Below, piece after piece: positions 21,888 to 28,647 of a stretch of DNA of 33,580 nucleotides. The notes under the pieces were generated by a model. The model saw only the letters and a list, made by a program, of their open reading frames with translations, was not told where the DNA came from and ran no database searches. Source of the DNA: an uncultured Clostridia bacterium. Lineage in GTDB: Bacteria > Bacillota > Clostridia > Oscillospirales > Acutalibacteraceae. The stretch's first letter is position 1. Every line of letters starts with the position of its first letter. The translations under genes were made by a program, and so were the position numbers. The stretch is taken from the NCBI GenBank assembly GCA_947629295.1, contig CANRDH010000001.1, forward strand, positions 1-33,580, given 5' to 3'.

Positions 21888-24329
21888 ATGCAATGTAAAC
21901 AATGCGGCAGCGAGTGGAAAACAAATGCGCGCAATGCCGGCATGACAAGCTGTCCGTTCTGCGGAGCTAAGCTTGAGCAGGAGGAAGAAAACAAGATTGT
22001 TTTCCAGAATGCCAAGGAGGCTTTAAGATACATAGTAAAAAGCTATGGTGTAGATGTAATACTCGATGGACAACAGCTTAAAACAGTTCTTGCGGAGCTG
22101 ATTCCCGATCTGAAGCAGGAGCGAAAGCTTTTTATGGATGCTTTTGAGGCGGGAGTGTGCAACGCACTCTACCTTGCACACGCACAGGCAGAGATCGATA
22201 AGTGCATAGCTATACTGCAATCAATAAAGGTGCTTACGCAGGAAGCGTGTATAGCTGAAAAATGGGCGTGCTATGTGGTGGAAACCTATGTTTATGCCCT
22301 TAATTGGAATGTTCCGATGTTTGGAATCACGCCTAATATCCATATGTATCAGATACCCGAAAGCATTGATGAGTCGGGTGAGGGAGGAAAGGACCCCAGA
22401 CTTCTTCAATCAGGAGATTATTATGTGGATCAGAGCGCTTCCGATGATGAAATGTGGAATAAGGCTTCCGAAAACGGCGGTAATGATTTCGTAGCTCCCG
22501 AGCAAAACGAGCAGCAGGAGATACCTGAACAGGATACGGGCGATAAGGCGGAGAAGGAAGAACAGCCTGCCGAAGAGGAGAAAATTGAATCTCCGGTATT
22601 CGATTTTACAGAGGAAACCGAACAGCCTGAACAGCAGGAAGCTCAGCAGCCTGAAATTAATGAAACTGCTGAGGAGGCTCAGGAGACGGAATCCGCAGCT
22701 GTGGATGAAGAGCCTGAACCGCAATCACCTGTATATGATTTTACCGAACAGACTCAGGAACCTGCCGAAGAGGAAAAAATTGAATCTCCGGTATACGATT
22801 TTTCAGAGGAAGCTGAACAGCCCGAACAGGATGAGGCTCAGCAAACAGAAGAAGAAATTAAGCCCCCTGTATACGATTTTACAGAGGAGGCTCAGCAGCC
22901 CGAACAGACTGCCGAGAAGGAGGAACCCGCCGAAGCTCCCAAGCAGCCTGAACAGCCTGCTCATAATACTTCAGATGCGGCAGTTCAACAGAATATGAAT
23001 CCGAATCAGCAGATGCCGTGGGGATATAATCCGTGGATGGCACAGGGTCAGCAGATGCCGGGACAGCAGATGCCGTGGGGATATAATCCGTGGATGGCAC
23101 AGGGTAAGCAAATGCCCGGACAGCCCGGGGAACAGCAGATGCCGTGGGGATATAATCCGTGGATGGCGCCGAATCAGCAGATGCCCGGACAGTCCGGAGA
23201 ACAGCAGATGCCATGGGGATATAATCCGTGGATGGCGCCGAATCAGCAGATGCCGGGACAGCAAATGCCGAATCAACAGGCACAGGGACAGCAAGCGCCT
23301 GTTCAGCCGCAGCAGATGCCTCAGCAGCCGGCGGCCCCCGAACAGCCTGTACCTCAGCCGCAGCCGGCCGAACAGACGGCAATACCATCCAATGAGCCTA
23401 TTCCTGACGCTGCTCCTGCGCAGATCCCGTCAAATGCTCCGATTCCGGACGGCAAACCGGAGATCCCCGCAGCAGAGGAGAGTGCAAAAACGGAAATTCC
23501 TGCCGGTATAAAGGTATTTACAAGCAATGACGCAACCAGATTCAGGGGTGCCGGTCATGCACAGATTCAGGAGGGATATCAGGTTATAGAGGATTGTGCT
23601 TTCTCGGGATATGACACGATTGAATCGATAGAATTGCCTTCAACGATTGTCAGCATTGGTGAAAGGGCTTTTGAGAATTGTAAAAAGCTTATAAACGTCA
23701 ATATTCCCGAAGGCGTTACTGAAATAGGCAGGGGAGCGTTCACAGGATGCTCAAATCTCCCGAAGATAGAGCTGCCGTCAACATTGAGCAGAATAAGACA
23801 GAGCACATTCAGTGGCTGTCAGGCACTTAAGGAGATAAAGCTCCCGTCAGGTTTAAAGGGCCTTGGTAAGCAGGTGTTTCTTAACTGTGAATCACTTTTG
23901 GAGGTAGTAATTCCGGACGGCGTTGAAGAGCTTTCAGAAAACCTGTTCAGCGGATGCCATAGTCTTGTTAAGGTGGTTGTACCGGAAAGTGTTCACGACA
24001 TAAGAAAGAATGTATTCAGTTGGTGTGAGGCACTTAAGACTGTGAATATTCCCGAGGCTGTTAAGGTTATCGGCGCAGGCGCATTTACGGGATGCTCGTC
24101 GCTTAAGACTGTCAATATTCCTAAGAATCTTGAGGTTATTGAATACGGTGCATTCAGCAACTGCAGCTCACTTAAGAGTCTTGTACTTCCGGATTCGATT
24201 ACAACGATTGAAAATAATGCGTTCAACGGCTCCAACAGAACTCTCAGGGTTACCTGTTCAAAGAATAATTCCTATATTAAGCGTTATTGCAGAATGAATC
24301 GTGTAAAGCTTGAAAGCACTGAACAGTAA
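21888..24329 (+). CDS. Zinc-ribbon protein with acidic and Gln/Pro repeats and BspA-type LRRs
   Basis: An 813-residue protein of unknown role. ATG 21888 follows AAGGCGGTGA at 21872-21881. It opens with a zinc ribbon, CKQCGSEW (Cys3, Cys6) and SCPFCG (Cys22, Cys25). A helical segment to about residue 155 follows. Next is a Glu/Gln/Pro-rich low-complexity region with four SPVYDFTEE-like units (about 235-345), then four MPWGYNPWMA units in Gln/Met/Gly/Pro linkers (about 376-450) and more Pro/Gln. The C terminus (about 560-805) holds roughly ten BspA/LRR_5 repeats of the form IPEGVTEIGRGAFTGCSNL. BspA repeats usually sit on secreted surface proteins, but no signal peptide, membrane helix or cell-wall module is visible, which points to the cytoplasm or an unusual export route. 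Monocistronic. Confidence 0.85.
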   Translation: MQCKQCGSEWKTNARNAGMTSCPFCGAKLEQEEENKIVFQNAKEALRYIVKSYGVDVILDGQQLKTVLAELIPDLKQERKLFMDAFEAGVCNALYLAHAQAEIDKCIAILQSIKVLTQEACIAEKWACYVVETYVYALNWNVPMFGITPNIHMYQIPESIDESGEGGKDPRLLQSGDYYVDQSASDDEMWNKASENGGNDFVAPEQNEQQEIPEQDTGDKAEKEEQPAEEEKIESPVFDFTEETEQPEQQEAQQPEINETAEEAQETESAAVDEEPEPQSPVYDFTEQTQEPAEEEKIESPVYDFSEEAEQPEQDEAQQTEEEIKPPVYDFTEEAQQPEQTAEKEEPAEAPKQPEQPAHNTSDAAVQQNMNPNQQMPWGYNPWMAQGQQMPGQQMPWGYNPWMAQGKQMPGQPGEQQMPWGYNPWMAPNQQMPGQSGEQQMPWGYNPWMAPNQQMPGQQMPNQQAQGQQAPVQPQQMPQQPAAPEQPVPQPQPAEQTAIPSNEPIPDAAPAQIPSNAPIPDGKPEIPAAEESAKTEIPAGIKVFTSNDATRFRGAGHAQIQEGYQVIEDCAFSGYDTIESIELPSTIVSIGERAFENCKKLINVNIPEGVTEIGRGAFTGCSNLPKIELPSTLSRIRQSTFSGCQALKEIKLPSGLKGLGKQVFLNCESLLEVVIPDGVEELSENLFSGCHSLVKVVVPESVHDIRKNVFSWCEALKTVNIPEAVKVIGAGAFTGCSSLKTVNIPKNLEVIEYGAFSNCSSLKSLVLPDSITTIENNAFNGSNRTLRVTCSKNNSYIKRYCRMNRVKLESTEQ
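22590..22910 (+). repeat. Four degenerate in-frame repeats encoding (S/P)PV(F/Y)DF(T/S)E
   Basis: Units begin at about 22590, 22726, 22786 and 22865 in the zinc-ribbon/LRR gene. The third copy (ATTGAATCTCCGGTATACGA) is nearly identical in DNA to the first, indicating fairly recent duplication. The motif resembles a short linear docking peptide spaced by Glu/Gln/Pro-rich linkers. Confidence 0.7.
23013..23270 (+). repeat. Four tandem repeats encoding MPWGYNPWMA units
   Basis: Copies start at 23013, 23070, 23139 and 23208 (period 57, 69, 69 nt) and are almost identical over about 29 nt, including ATGCCGTGGGGATATAATCC. All periods are multiples of 3, so copy-number change would keep the frame. 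These are coding repeats, likely variable between strains. Confidence 0.9.
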
Positions 24330-24346
24330 ACTAAAATAATGTCGGG

Positions 24347-24377
24347 CGGCAGGAATTCTCCTGCCGCTTTGCGTTTC
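24347..24377 (+). terminator. Terminator-like hairpin after the LRR gene
   Basis: GCGGCAGGA (24347-24355), loop ATTC, TCCTGCCGC (24360-24368), then TTTGCGTTT. The U-tract is short. Confidence 0.55.
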
Positions 24378-24402
24378 AGAAGATAATAAGGAGATGAAGA
24401 TC

Positions 24403-24687
24403 ATGAGATATTTTTCGGATAAAAAGCTTGATGAAATGAGAGACAGAGCAAGAAAAGAGTTTGGCGGCGAGGACGAAAATATTTATCTTGCATACATAGA
24501 TAAAATAGAAAGGCTTGACAAAAGGAACGACGAATACGGTGACGCTCGGGAAGAATTGCTTCTTGCAATAGCTGAACTTGAAAGGGTGACCGAGGGATAT
24601 GTACACAGGGGAAGGGCGGATCCCAATGACGAGGATAATGACGCATTTGAATATGAGAATTATAATTTCGACGGGTTATCTGATTAA
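24403..24687 (+). CDS. Small acidic hypothetical protein
   Basis: 94 residues, starting at ATG 24403, which is 9 nt after AAGGAG (24388-24393); the in-frame ATG 24394 directly abuts that site. The first about 60 residues are charged and probably form two helices (KKLDEMRDRARKEF, then REELLLAIAELERV). The C-terminal tail is very acidic (DPNDEDNDAFEYENYNFD). There is no signal peptide, membrane helix or known motif. It lies 73 nt after the LRR gene, beyond a weak terminator, so it may be co-expressed by read-through. Function unknown. Confidence 0.7.
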   Translation: MRYFSDKKLDEMRDRARKEFGGEDENIYLAYIDKIERLDKRNDEYGDAREELLLAIAELERVTEGYVHRGRADPNDEDNDAFEYENYNFDGLSD

Positions 24688-24690
24688 TTG

Positions 24691-24720
24691 ACATACTCCC
24701 CCACCCGTGAGGGAGTATGT
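24691..24720 (+). other. Perfect 10-bp palindromic hairpin without T-tract
   Basis: ACATACTCCC (24691-24700) and GGGAGTATGT (24711-24720) pair fully around CCACCCGTGA. It is followed by ATCGGTTTAAC, so it is not a classic terminator. Hairpins of this shape occur at the ends of IS200/IS605-type elements and in dispersed palindromes, but no transposase is present. The rest of the spacer to 25036 is very AT-rich and holds only the transporter promoter and leader. Confidence 0.5.
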
Positions 24721-24914
24721 ATCGGTTTAACTATAGATATATTGCATAATAAACAAGCTATTTATTATTAAAATAATGTTAAAATTATCTAATATTATAG
24801 TATTTTTTATCAATTTATTAATTATATAACAAAAGGTTAGATGAATTTGTTGCGCTTTTTCGACAAATAATTTTATCGATGTAAAAAAAATTTTTAAAAA
24901 TTTTACAAAAACTA

Positions 24915-24943
24915 TTGATAATTTTTATAAATGATGTTATTAT
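24915..24943 (+). promoter_or_regulatory. Extended -10 promoter of the ABC importer operon
   Basis: TTGATA 24915-24920, 17-nt spacer, TATTAT 24938-24943 preceded by TGT (TGn extended -10). This is among the best promoters in the window. Confidence 0.7.
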
Positions 24944-24956
24944 TGATATGGAATTT

Positions 24957-24995
24957 TACCGTTGAGTACGGAATATGTTACTTAGTTCAACGGTA
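24957..24995 (+). promoter_or_regulatory. 5' leader hairpin / inverted repeat of the importer operon
   Basis: TACCGTTGA (24957-24965) and TCAACGGTA (24987-24995) are a perfect 9-bp inverted repeat with a 21-nt centre, beginning about 7 nt after the predicted transcription start. It could protect the mRNA 5' end or be an operator for a repressor. No regulator gene adjoins. Confidence 0.5.
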
Positions 24996-25036
24996 TTACT
25001 TCTTAATATTTTTATTCTAAAAAGGAGCGAAAAACC

Positions 25037-26395
25037 ATGAAATTGAAGAGAGTATTAGCATTAGCTATGGCTGCTGCTATGGCAGGATGTTTCTTCGCAG
25101 GCTGTAATGATGACAGCGGGAACGGGGGTTCCTCAAACGGCGGAGCAGGCAGCACAGGCAGCACAGGCAGCGGAGGCGGAGCAAGCGGCTCTGTTTATTG
25201 GCTTAACTTTAAGCCTGAGTCAGATGGAGTGCTTCAGGAAGTTGCTAAAATGTATACGGATGAGACCGGTGTTCCGGTAAAGGTTGTAACAGCTGCATCC
25301 GGAACCTATGAGCAGACACTTTCGGCCGAGATGGATAAGTCGGATGCTCCGACGCTGTTCGTTATCGGTAACGAGGCAGGCGTAAAGAAGTGGGGCAGCT
25401 ACGCTATGGATCTTAAGGACACCAAGATTGCCGGTGAGCTTAACACCGACGCGTATAACCACTATGATGCTGACGGAAAGCTTGTATCAATAGGTTATTG
25501 CTATGAGAGCTACGGCATTATAGTAAACCCGGATCTCGTAGAGCAGGCAGGTCATAAGGTTGAAGATATTAAGGATTTTGCAAGCCTTAAGACTGTTGTT
25601 GAGGATATACACAACCGTGCAGGCGAGCTTGGCTTCGACGCATTCACCGCATGCGATATGGACGACAGCTCATCATGGCGTTTCACAGGTCATATGGCAA
25701 ACCTTGAGTACTATTATGAGGAGCAGAAGGCAGGCAAAACATGGACAGAGTGTCCGGCTACCATCACAGGCGATTATTTGCCGAACTTCAAGAATCTGTT
25801 TGATCTCTGCATAAATAACAGCATTACGGATCCTAAGGAGCTTGCAACAGGCGGACATGATCCGGATACTCAGTTCAAAGAGGGCAAGGCAGCATTTACG
25901 GTACAAGGCTCATGGACATATGCAGGCGATACCAATTATTCCGGCTCAGTTCCGAATGCCAAGATGATTCCTTACTACTGCGGAGTTGAAGGCGAAGATA
26001 AAGCAGGTCTTAACTGCGGTACAGAAAACTGCTGGGCAGTAAATGCAAATGCTTCCGAAGAGGATCGTAATGCAACAATAGAGTTCATGTATTGGTGTGT
26101 AACAAACGAAGAAGCTTCCAAGAAACTCGTTGAATCATTCGGCGTTATGCCTTATAAGAGCGCTGCCGAGTCCACAAACGGATTCCTTAAGGATGCGGAA
26201 ACTCTTACATCTAACGGTAACTATGTAATGGATTGGGCTACAAACTTCCAGCCGAACGTAGATGAGTATCGTAAAGCTTTGGTTTCTGCTCTTAACACAT
26301 ATTGTGCTGACCAGACGGACGCTAACTGGGATCAGGTTAAATCAGCGTTCGTTGACGGTTGGGCAACACAGTATAATGCAGCTAATGCAGGTTAA
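25037..26395 (+). CDS. ABC transporter substrate-binding lipoprotein (carbohydrate type)
   Basis: A 452-residue extracellular solute-binding protein of family 1. A signal peptide with positive N terminus (MKLKR) and hydrophobic core ends in a lipobox, most likely FAGC with Cys23 (MAGC at Cys18 is an alternative). A Gly/Ser linker (about 24-53) follows. The mature part starts VYWLNFKPESDG and has the type-1 pattern of a sugar-binding fold, including LFVIGNEAGVKKWG, GIIVNPDL, FKEGKAAFTVQGSW and NATIEFMYWC. AAGGAG at 25022-25027 precedes ATG 25037. The two permeases follow directly. An alpha-glucan or oligosaccharide ligand is plausible given the pullulanase in the same window, but the two are not adjacent and the ligand is not determinable from sequence. 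Confidence 0.93.
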   Translation: MKLKRVLALAMAAAMAGCFFAGCNDDSGNGGSSNGGAGSTGSTGSGGGASGSVYWLNFKPESDGVLQEVAKMYTDETGVPVKVVTAASGTYEQTLSAEMDKSDAPTLFVIGNEAGVKKWGSYAMDLKDTKIAGELNTDAYNHYDADGKLVSIGYCYESYGIIVNPDLVEQAGHKVEDIKDFASLKTVVEDIHNRAGELGFDAFTACDMDDSSSWRFTGHMANLEYYYEEQKAGKTWTECPATITGDYLPNFKNLFDLCINNSITDPKELATGGHDPDTQFKEGKAAFTVQGSWTYAGDTNYSGSVPNAKMIPYYCGVEGEDKAGLNCGTENCWAVNANASEEDRNATIEFMYWCVTNEEASKKLVESFGVMPYKSAAESTNGFLKDAETLTSNGNYVMDWATNFQPNVDEYRKALVSALNTYCADQTDANWDQVKSAFVDGWATQYNAANAG

Positions 26396-26441
26396 TTCAA
26401 CTGCTGAAGTTTGCTGAAGTAATTTTAGCCTGATGCAAAGC

Positions 26442-26468
26442 GGCGGGCGTAATCGCCCGCCCCTTTTT
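26442..26468 (+). terminator. Intrinsic terminator between binding-protein and permease genes
   Basis: Perfect stem GGCGGGCG (26442-26449), loop TAAT, CGCCCGCC (26454-26461), then CCTTTTT. No promoter is visible after it, so it most likely acts as a partial terminator that makes binding-protein mRNA exceed permease mRNA. A direct repeat TGCTGAAGT lies just upstream (26402-26420). Confidence 0.85.
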
Positions 26469-26492
26469 ATCTGTATTAAGGAGATGATTTTT

Positions 26493-27476
26493 TTGACTAA
26501 TGATGAACTCGCAACAAAGAATGAGCCGTTGCAAAATGAAGAAGTGCATGAATCTCCTTTGGCGAAGTTAAGTCGTTTTTATTGGGGAAAGAACAGGAAG
26601 AGTCCTTTGACAAGGCCCTTGAGAAAGTGGTTTATTCTGTTTTTGGGTCCCGTTACAGCAGCTTTTATAATCGGTTTTGTATGGCCCTTTTTGCAGGGTA
26701 TATATCTGTCCCTTTGTAATTTTCAGCTTATAAAGGACGCTAAATTTGTAGGCTTCGGAAACTACATAAAGGCGTTCACAGACGCAAGCTTTATGCGTTC
26801 GTTCTGGTATACAGCCTTGTTTGCAATCGTAAGCCTGCTGCTCATAAATATTCTTGCTTTTGCGGTAGCATACGCTCTGACATTGGGAATTAAGGGAAGC
26901 AATCTTTTCAGAACGGTGTTCTTTATGCCTAACCTTATAGGCGGTATCGTTCTCGGTTATATTTGGTCAATGATTTTTGACGGTGTGCTTTCCGCTTTCG
27001 GAACATCTATTGTTCAGAACAGTACATGGGGTTTCTGGGGCTTGATAATCCTTATGTGCTGGCAGCAAATCGGATATATGATGATTATTTATATTGCCGG
27101 ACTCAATGCTATCCCCGAAGATATGCTCGAGGCTGCTAAGATTGACGGAGCTAACAAATGGCAGACACTTTGGAGGGTTACCATTCCCAACCTTATGCCT
27201 TCAATAACAATCTGCACATTCCTGTCTCTGACAAACGGCTTTAAGCTCTTCGACCAGAACCTTGCACTTACATCCGGTCAGCCTATCGTTATGCAGGACG
27301 GTGTTCCAATCAAACAGACAGAAATGCTTGCTTTGAATATTTATAACACGTTCTATAGTTCAAATAACTCTGCACGTGGTACGGCACAGGCAAAGGCTGT
27401 TATATTCTTTATCCTTGTTGCTGCAATAGGTCTTGCACAGCTTGCGTATACAAGAAAGAAGGAGGTGCAGCAGTGA
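26493..27476 (+). CDS. ABC sugar transporter permease, MalF/UgpA type
   Basis: A 327-residue inner-membrane subunit. The start is TTG 26493, 9 nt after AAGGAG (26478-26483). ATG 26484 in the same frame abuts the site, so the reading begins MTNDELATKNEP. A polar, Arg/Lys-containing cytoplasmic N tail (about 40 residues) precedes about six hydrophobic helices (first near FILFLGPVTAAFIIGF). The EAA loop that docks the ATPase is seen as EDMLEAAKIDGANKWQTLW around residues 210-228. It works with the next gene as a heterodimeric channel. The gene ends 1 nt before the start of the partner. Confidence 0.93.
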   Translation: MTNDELATKNEPLQNEEVHESPLAKLSRFYWGKNRKSPLTRPLRKWFILFLGPVTAAFIIGFVWPFLQGIYLSLCNFQLIKDAKFVGFGNYIKAFTDASFMRSFWYTALFAIVSLLLINILAFAVAYALTLGIKGSNLFRTVFFMPNLIGGIVLGYIWSMIFDGVLSAFGTSIVQNSTWGFWGLIILMCWQQIGYMMIIYIAGLNAIPEDMLEAAKIDGANKWQTLWRVTIPNLMPSITICTFLSLTNGFKLFDQNLALTSGQPIVMQDGVPIKQTEMLALNIYNTFYSSNNSARGTAQAKAVIFFILVAAIGLAQLAYTRKKEVQQ

Positions 27477-27477
27477 T

Positions 27478-28386
27478 ATGAAATTAAAAAAAGGTTCCGA
27501 TGCCGCTGTTAATCCCCATGAAGATATGCTTAAGGGTTCAAAGCTCTCAAATGAGAAGAAACAGCGAAAGGCTTTAACTATTGTTCTTGCAGTTATTTGT
27601 ATAGTTTATGTTTTTCCTGTTTTGGCAGTTGTTGTAAACTCCTTTAAAACCAACACTGCTGTTAAGACAAATACCTTTGAATTGCCTTTCGGTGAAATGT
27701 GGGCAGGATTCGATAACTTTATAAAGGGTATGACCTTCGGTAACTACCCGTTTATAGAAAGTGTTAAGAACAGTCTTATTATTACTTTGATATCAACTGC
27801 TCTTATAGTAATTTGCACATCAATGGCAGCTTGGTATGTAGCTCGTGTAAATTCGTTGTTCTGCAAGGTGATTTATTACCTTTGCGTATTCTCAATGGTA
27901 GTACCCTTCCAGATGGTTATGTTCACACTTTCAAAAACAGCAGACAACCTTAATCTCAACACACCATGGACCATACCGATAATATATCTTGGTTTCGGTG
28001 CCGGTCTTGCAATCTTTATGTTCGTTGGCTTTGTAAAATCGATACCGATTGAAATTGAGGAAGCTGCTGCTATTGACGGATGCGGACCTATCAGAACATA
28101 TTTTATGATTGTATTCCCTATGCTTCGTCCCACCATGATTTCTGTTGCAATTCTTGAAATTATGTGGATATGGAATGACTATCTCCTTCCGTATCTTGTA
28201 TTGGATATAAACGAATACAGAACTATTCCGATTCATATCCAGTATCTCAAAGGAAGCTACGGTACCGTTGACCTCGGTGCAACAATGGCAATCATACTTA
28301 TGAGTATCATACCTGTAATAGTATTCTATCTCATATGCCAGAAGTATATTATCAAAGGTGTTGCTGCAGGTGCGGTAAAGGGTTAA
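27478..28386 (+). CDS. ABC sugar transporter permease, MalG/UgpE type
   Basis: A 302-residue permease partner. ATG 27478 follows AAGGAGG (27459-27465), which lies inside the previous gene, and the two ORFs are separated by one base, suggesting translational coupling. The first helix is TIVLAVICIVYVFPVLAVVV. The characteristic MalG-type motif NSFKTN follows, and the EAA loop is EIEEAAAIDGCGPIRTYF at about residues 184-201. The C terminus IIKGVAAGAVKG is typical of the family. No ATP-binding protein gene follows; clostridia often use a shared MsmX/MsmK-like ATPase encoded elsewhere. A strong terminator ends the operon. Confidence 0.93.
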   Translation: MKLKKGSDAAVNPHEDMLKGSKLSNEKKQRKALTIVLAVICIVYVFPVLAVVVNSFKTNTAVKTNTFELPFGEMWAGFDNFIKGMTFGNYPFIESVKNSLIITLISTALIVICTSMAAWYVARVNSLFCKVIYYLCVFSMVVPFQMVMFTLSKTADNLNLNTPWTIPIIYLGFGAGLAIFMFVGFVKSIPIEIEEAAAIDGCGPIRTYFMIVFPMLRPTMISVAILEIMWIWNDYLLPYLVLDINEYRTIPIHIQYLKGSYGTVDLGATMAIILMSIIPVIVFYLICQKYIIKGVAAGAVKG

Positions 28387-28419
28387 TAACATACTTAAAA
28401 ATTGACAAATTTTTCTCAG

Positions 28420-28461
28420 AACCGACATGACGGATCAGGCCCGTTGTGTCGGTTTTTTTGC
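28420..28461 (+). terminator. Intrinsic terminator of the ABC importer operon
   Basis: AACCGACATGACGG (28420-28433) pairs with CCGTTGTGTCGGTT (28441-28454), 14 bp with two GU pairs, loop ATCAGGC, then TTTTTTG. Confidence 0.9.
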
Positions 28462-28528
28462 GTTATTTGAGGAATTATGCAGAATAATAAATAAAATATC
28501 AGTAAATTATCTGTTTTTATCCGCATTA

Positions 28529-28557
28529 TTGACAAATATTACTGCAAGTAGTAAAAT
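28529..28557 (+). promoter_or_regulatory. Sigma-A-like promoter of the Ter/Yce-type operon
   Basis: TTGACA 28529-28534, 17-nt spacer, TAAAAT 28552-28557. The predicted start near 28564 leaves an approximately 85-nt leader. In Bacillus related genes are under stress sigma factors, so additional control is possible. Confidence 0.65.
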
Positions 28558-28647
28558 GTAACTGTTAAGGTATATTTTGGATAACGGTGCATTTTCTTAA
28601 TGTAAACGGAAAAATTATTTATGATAGGTATTGAAGGTGAAAAATCT

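Noticed and set aside
22585..22998. 137-residue plus-strand frame inside the LRR gene
   Set aside because: It is an out-of-frame Arg/Leu/Asn-rich shadow of the Glu/Gln/Pro repeat region.
23013..23270. Regular repeats that could suggest a CRISPR array
   Set aside because: The repeats are in frame, encode MPWGYNPWMA units, have irregular 57/69-nt spacing and similar spacers, and no cas genes are present.
24691..24720. Terminator for the small acidic gene
   Set aside because: The stem is perfect but is followed by ATCGGTTTAAC rather than a T-tract, so it is listed as a palindrome only.
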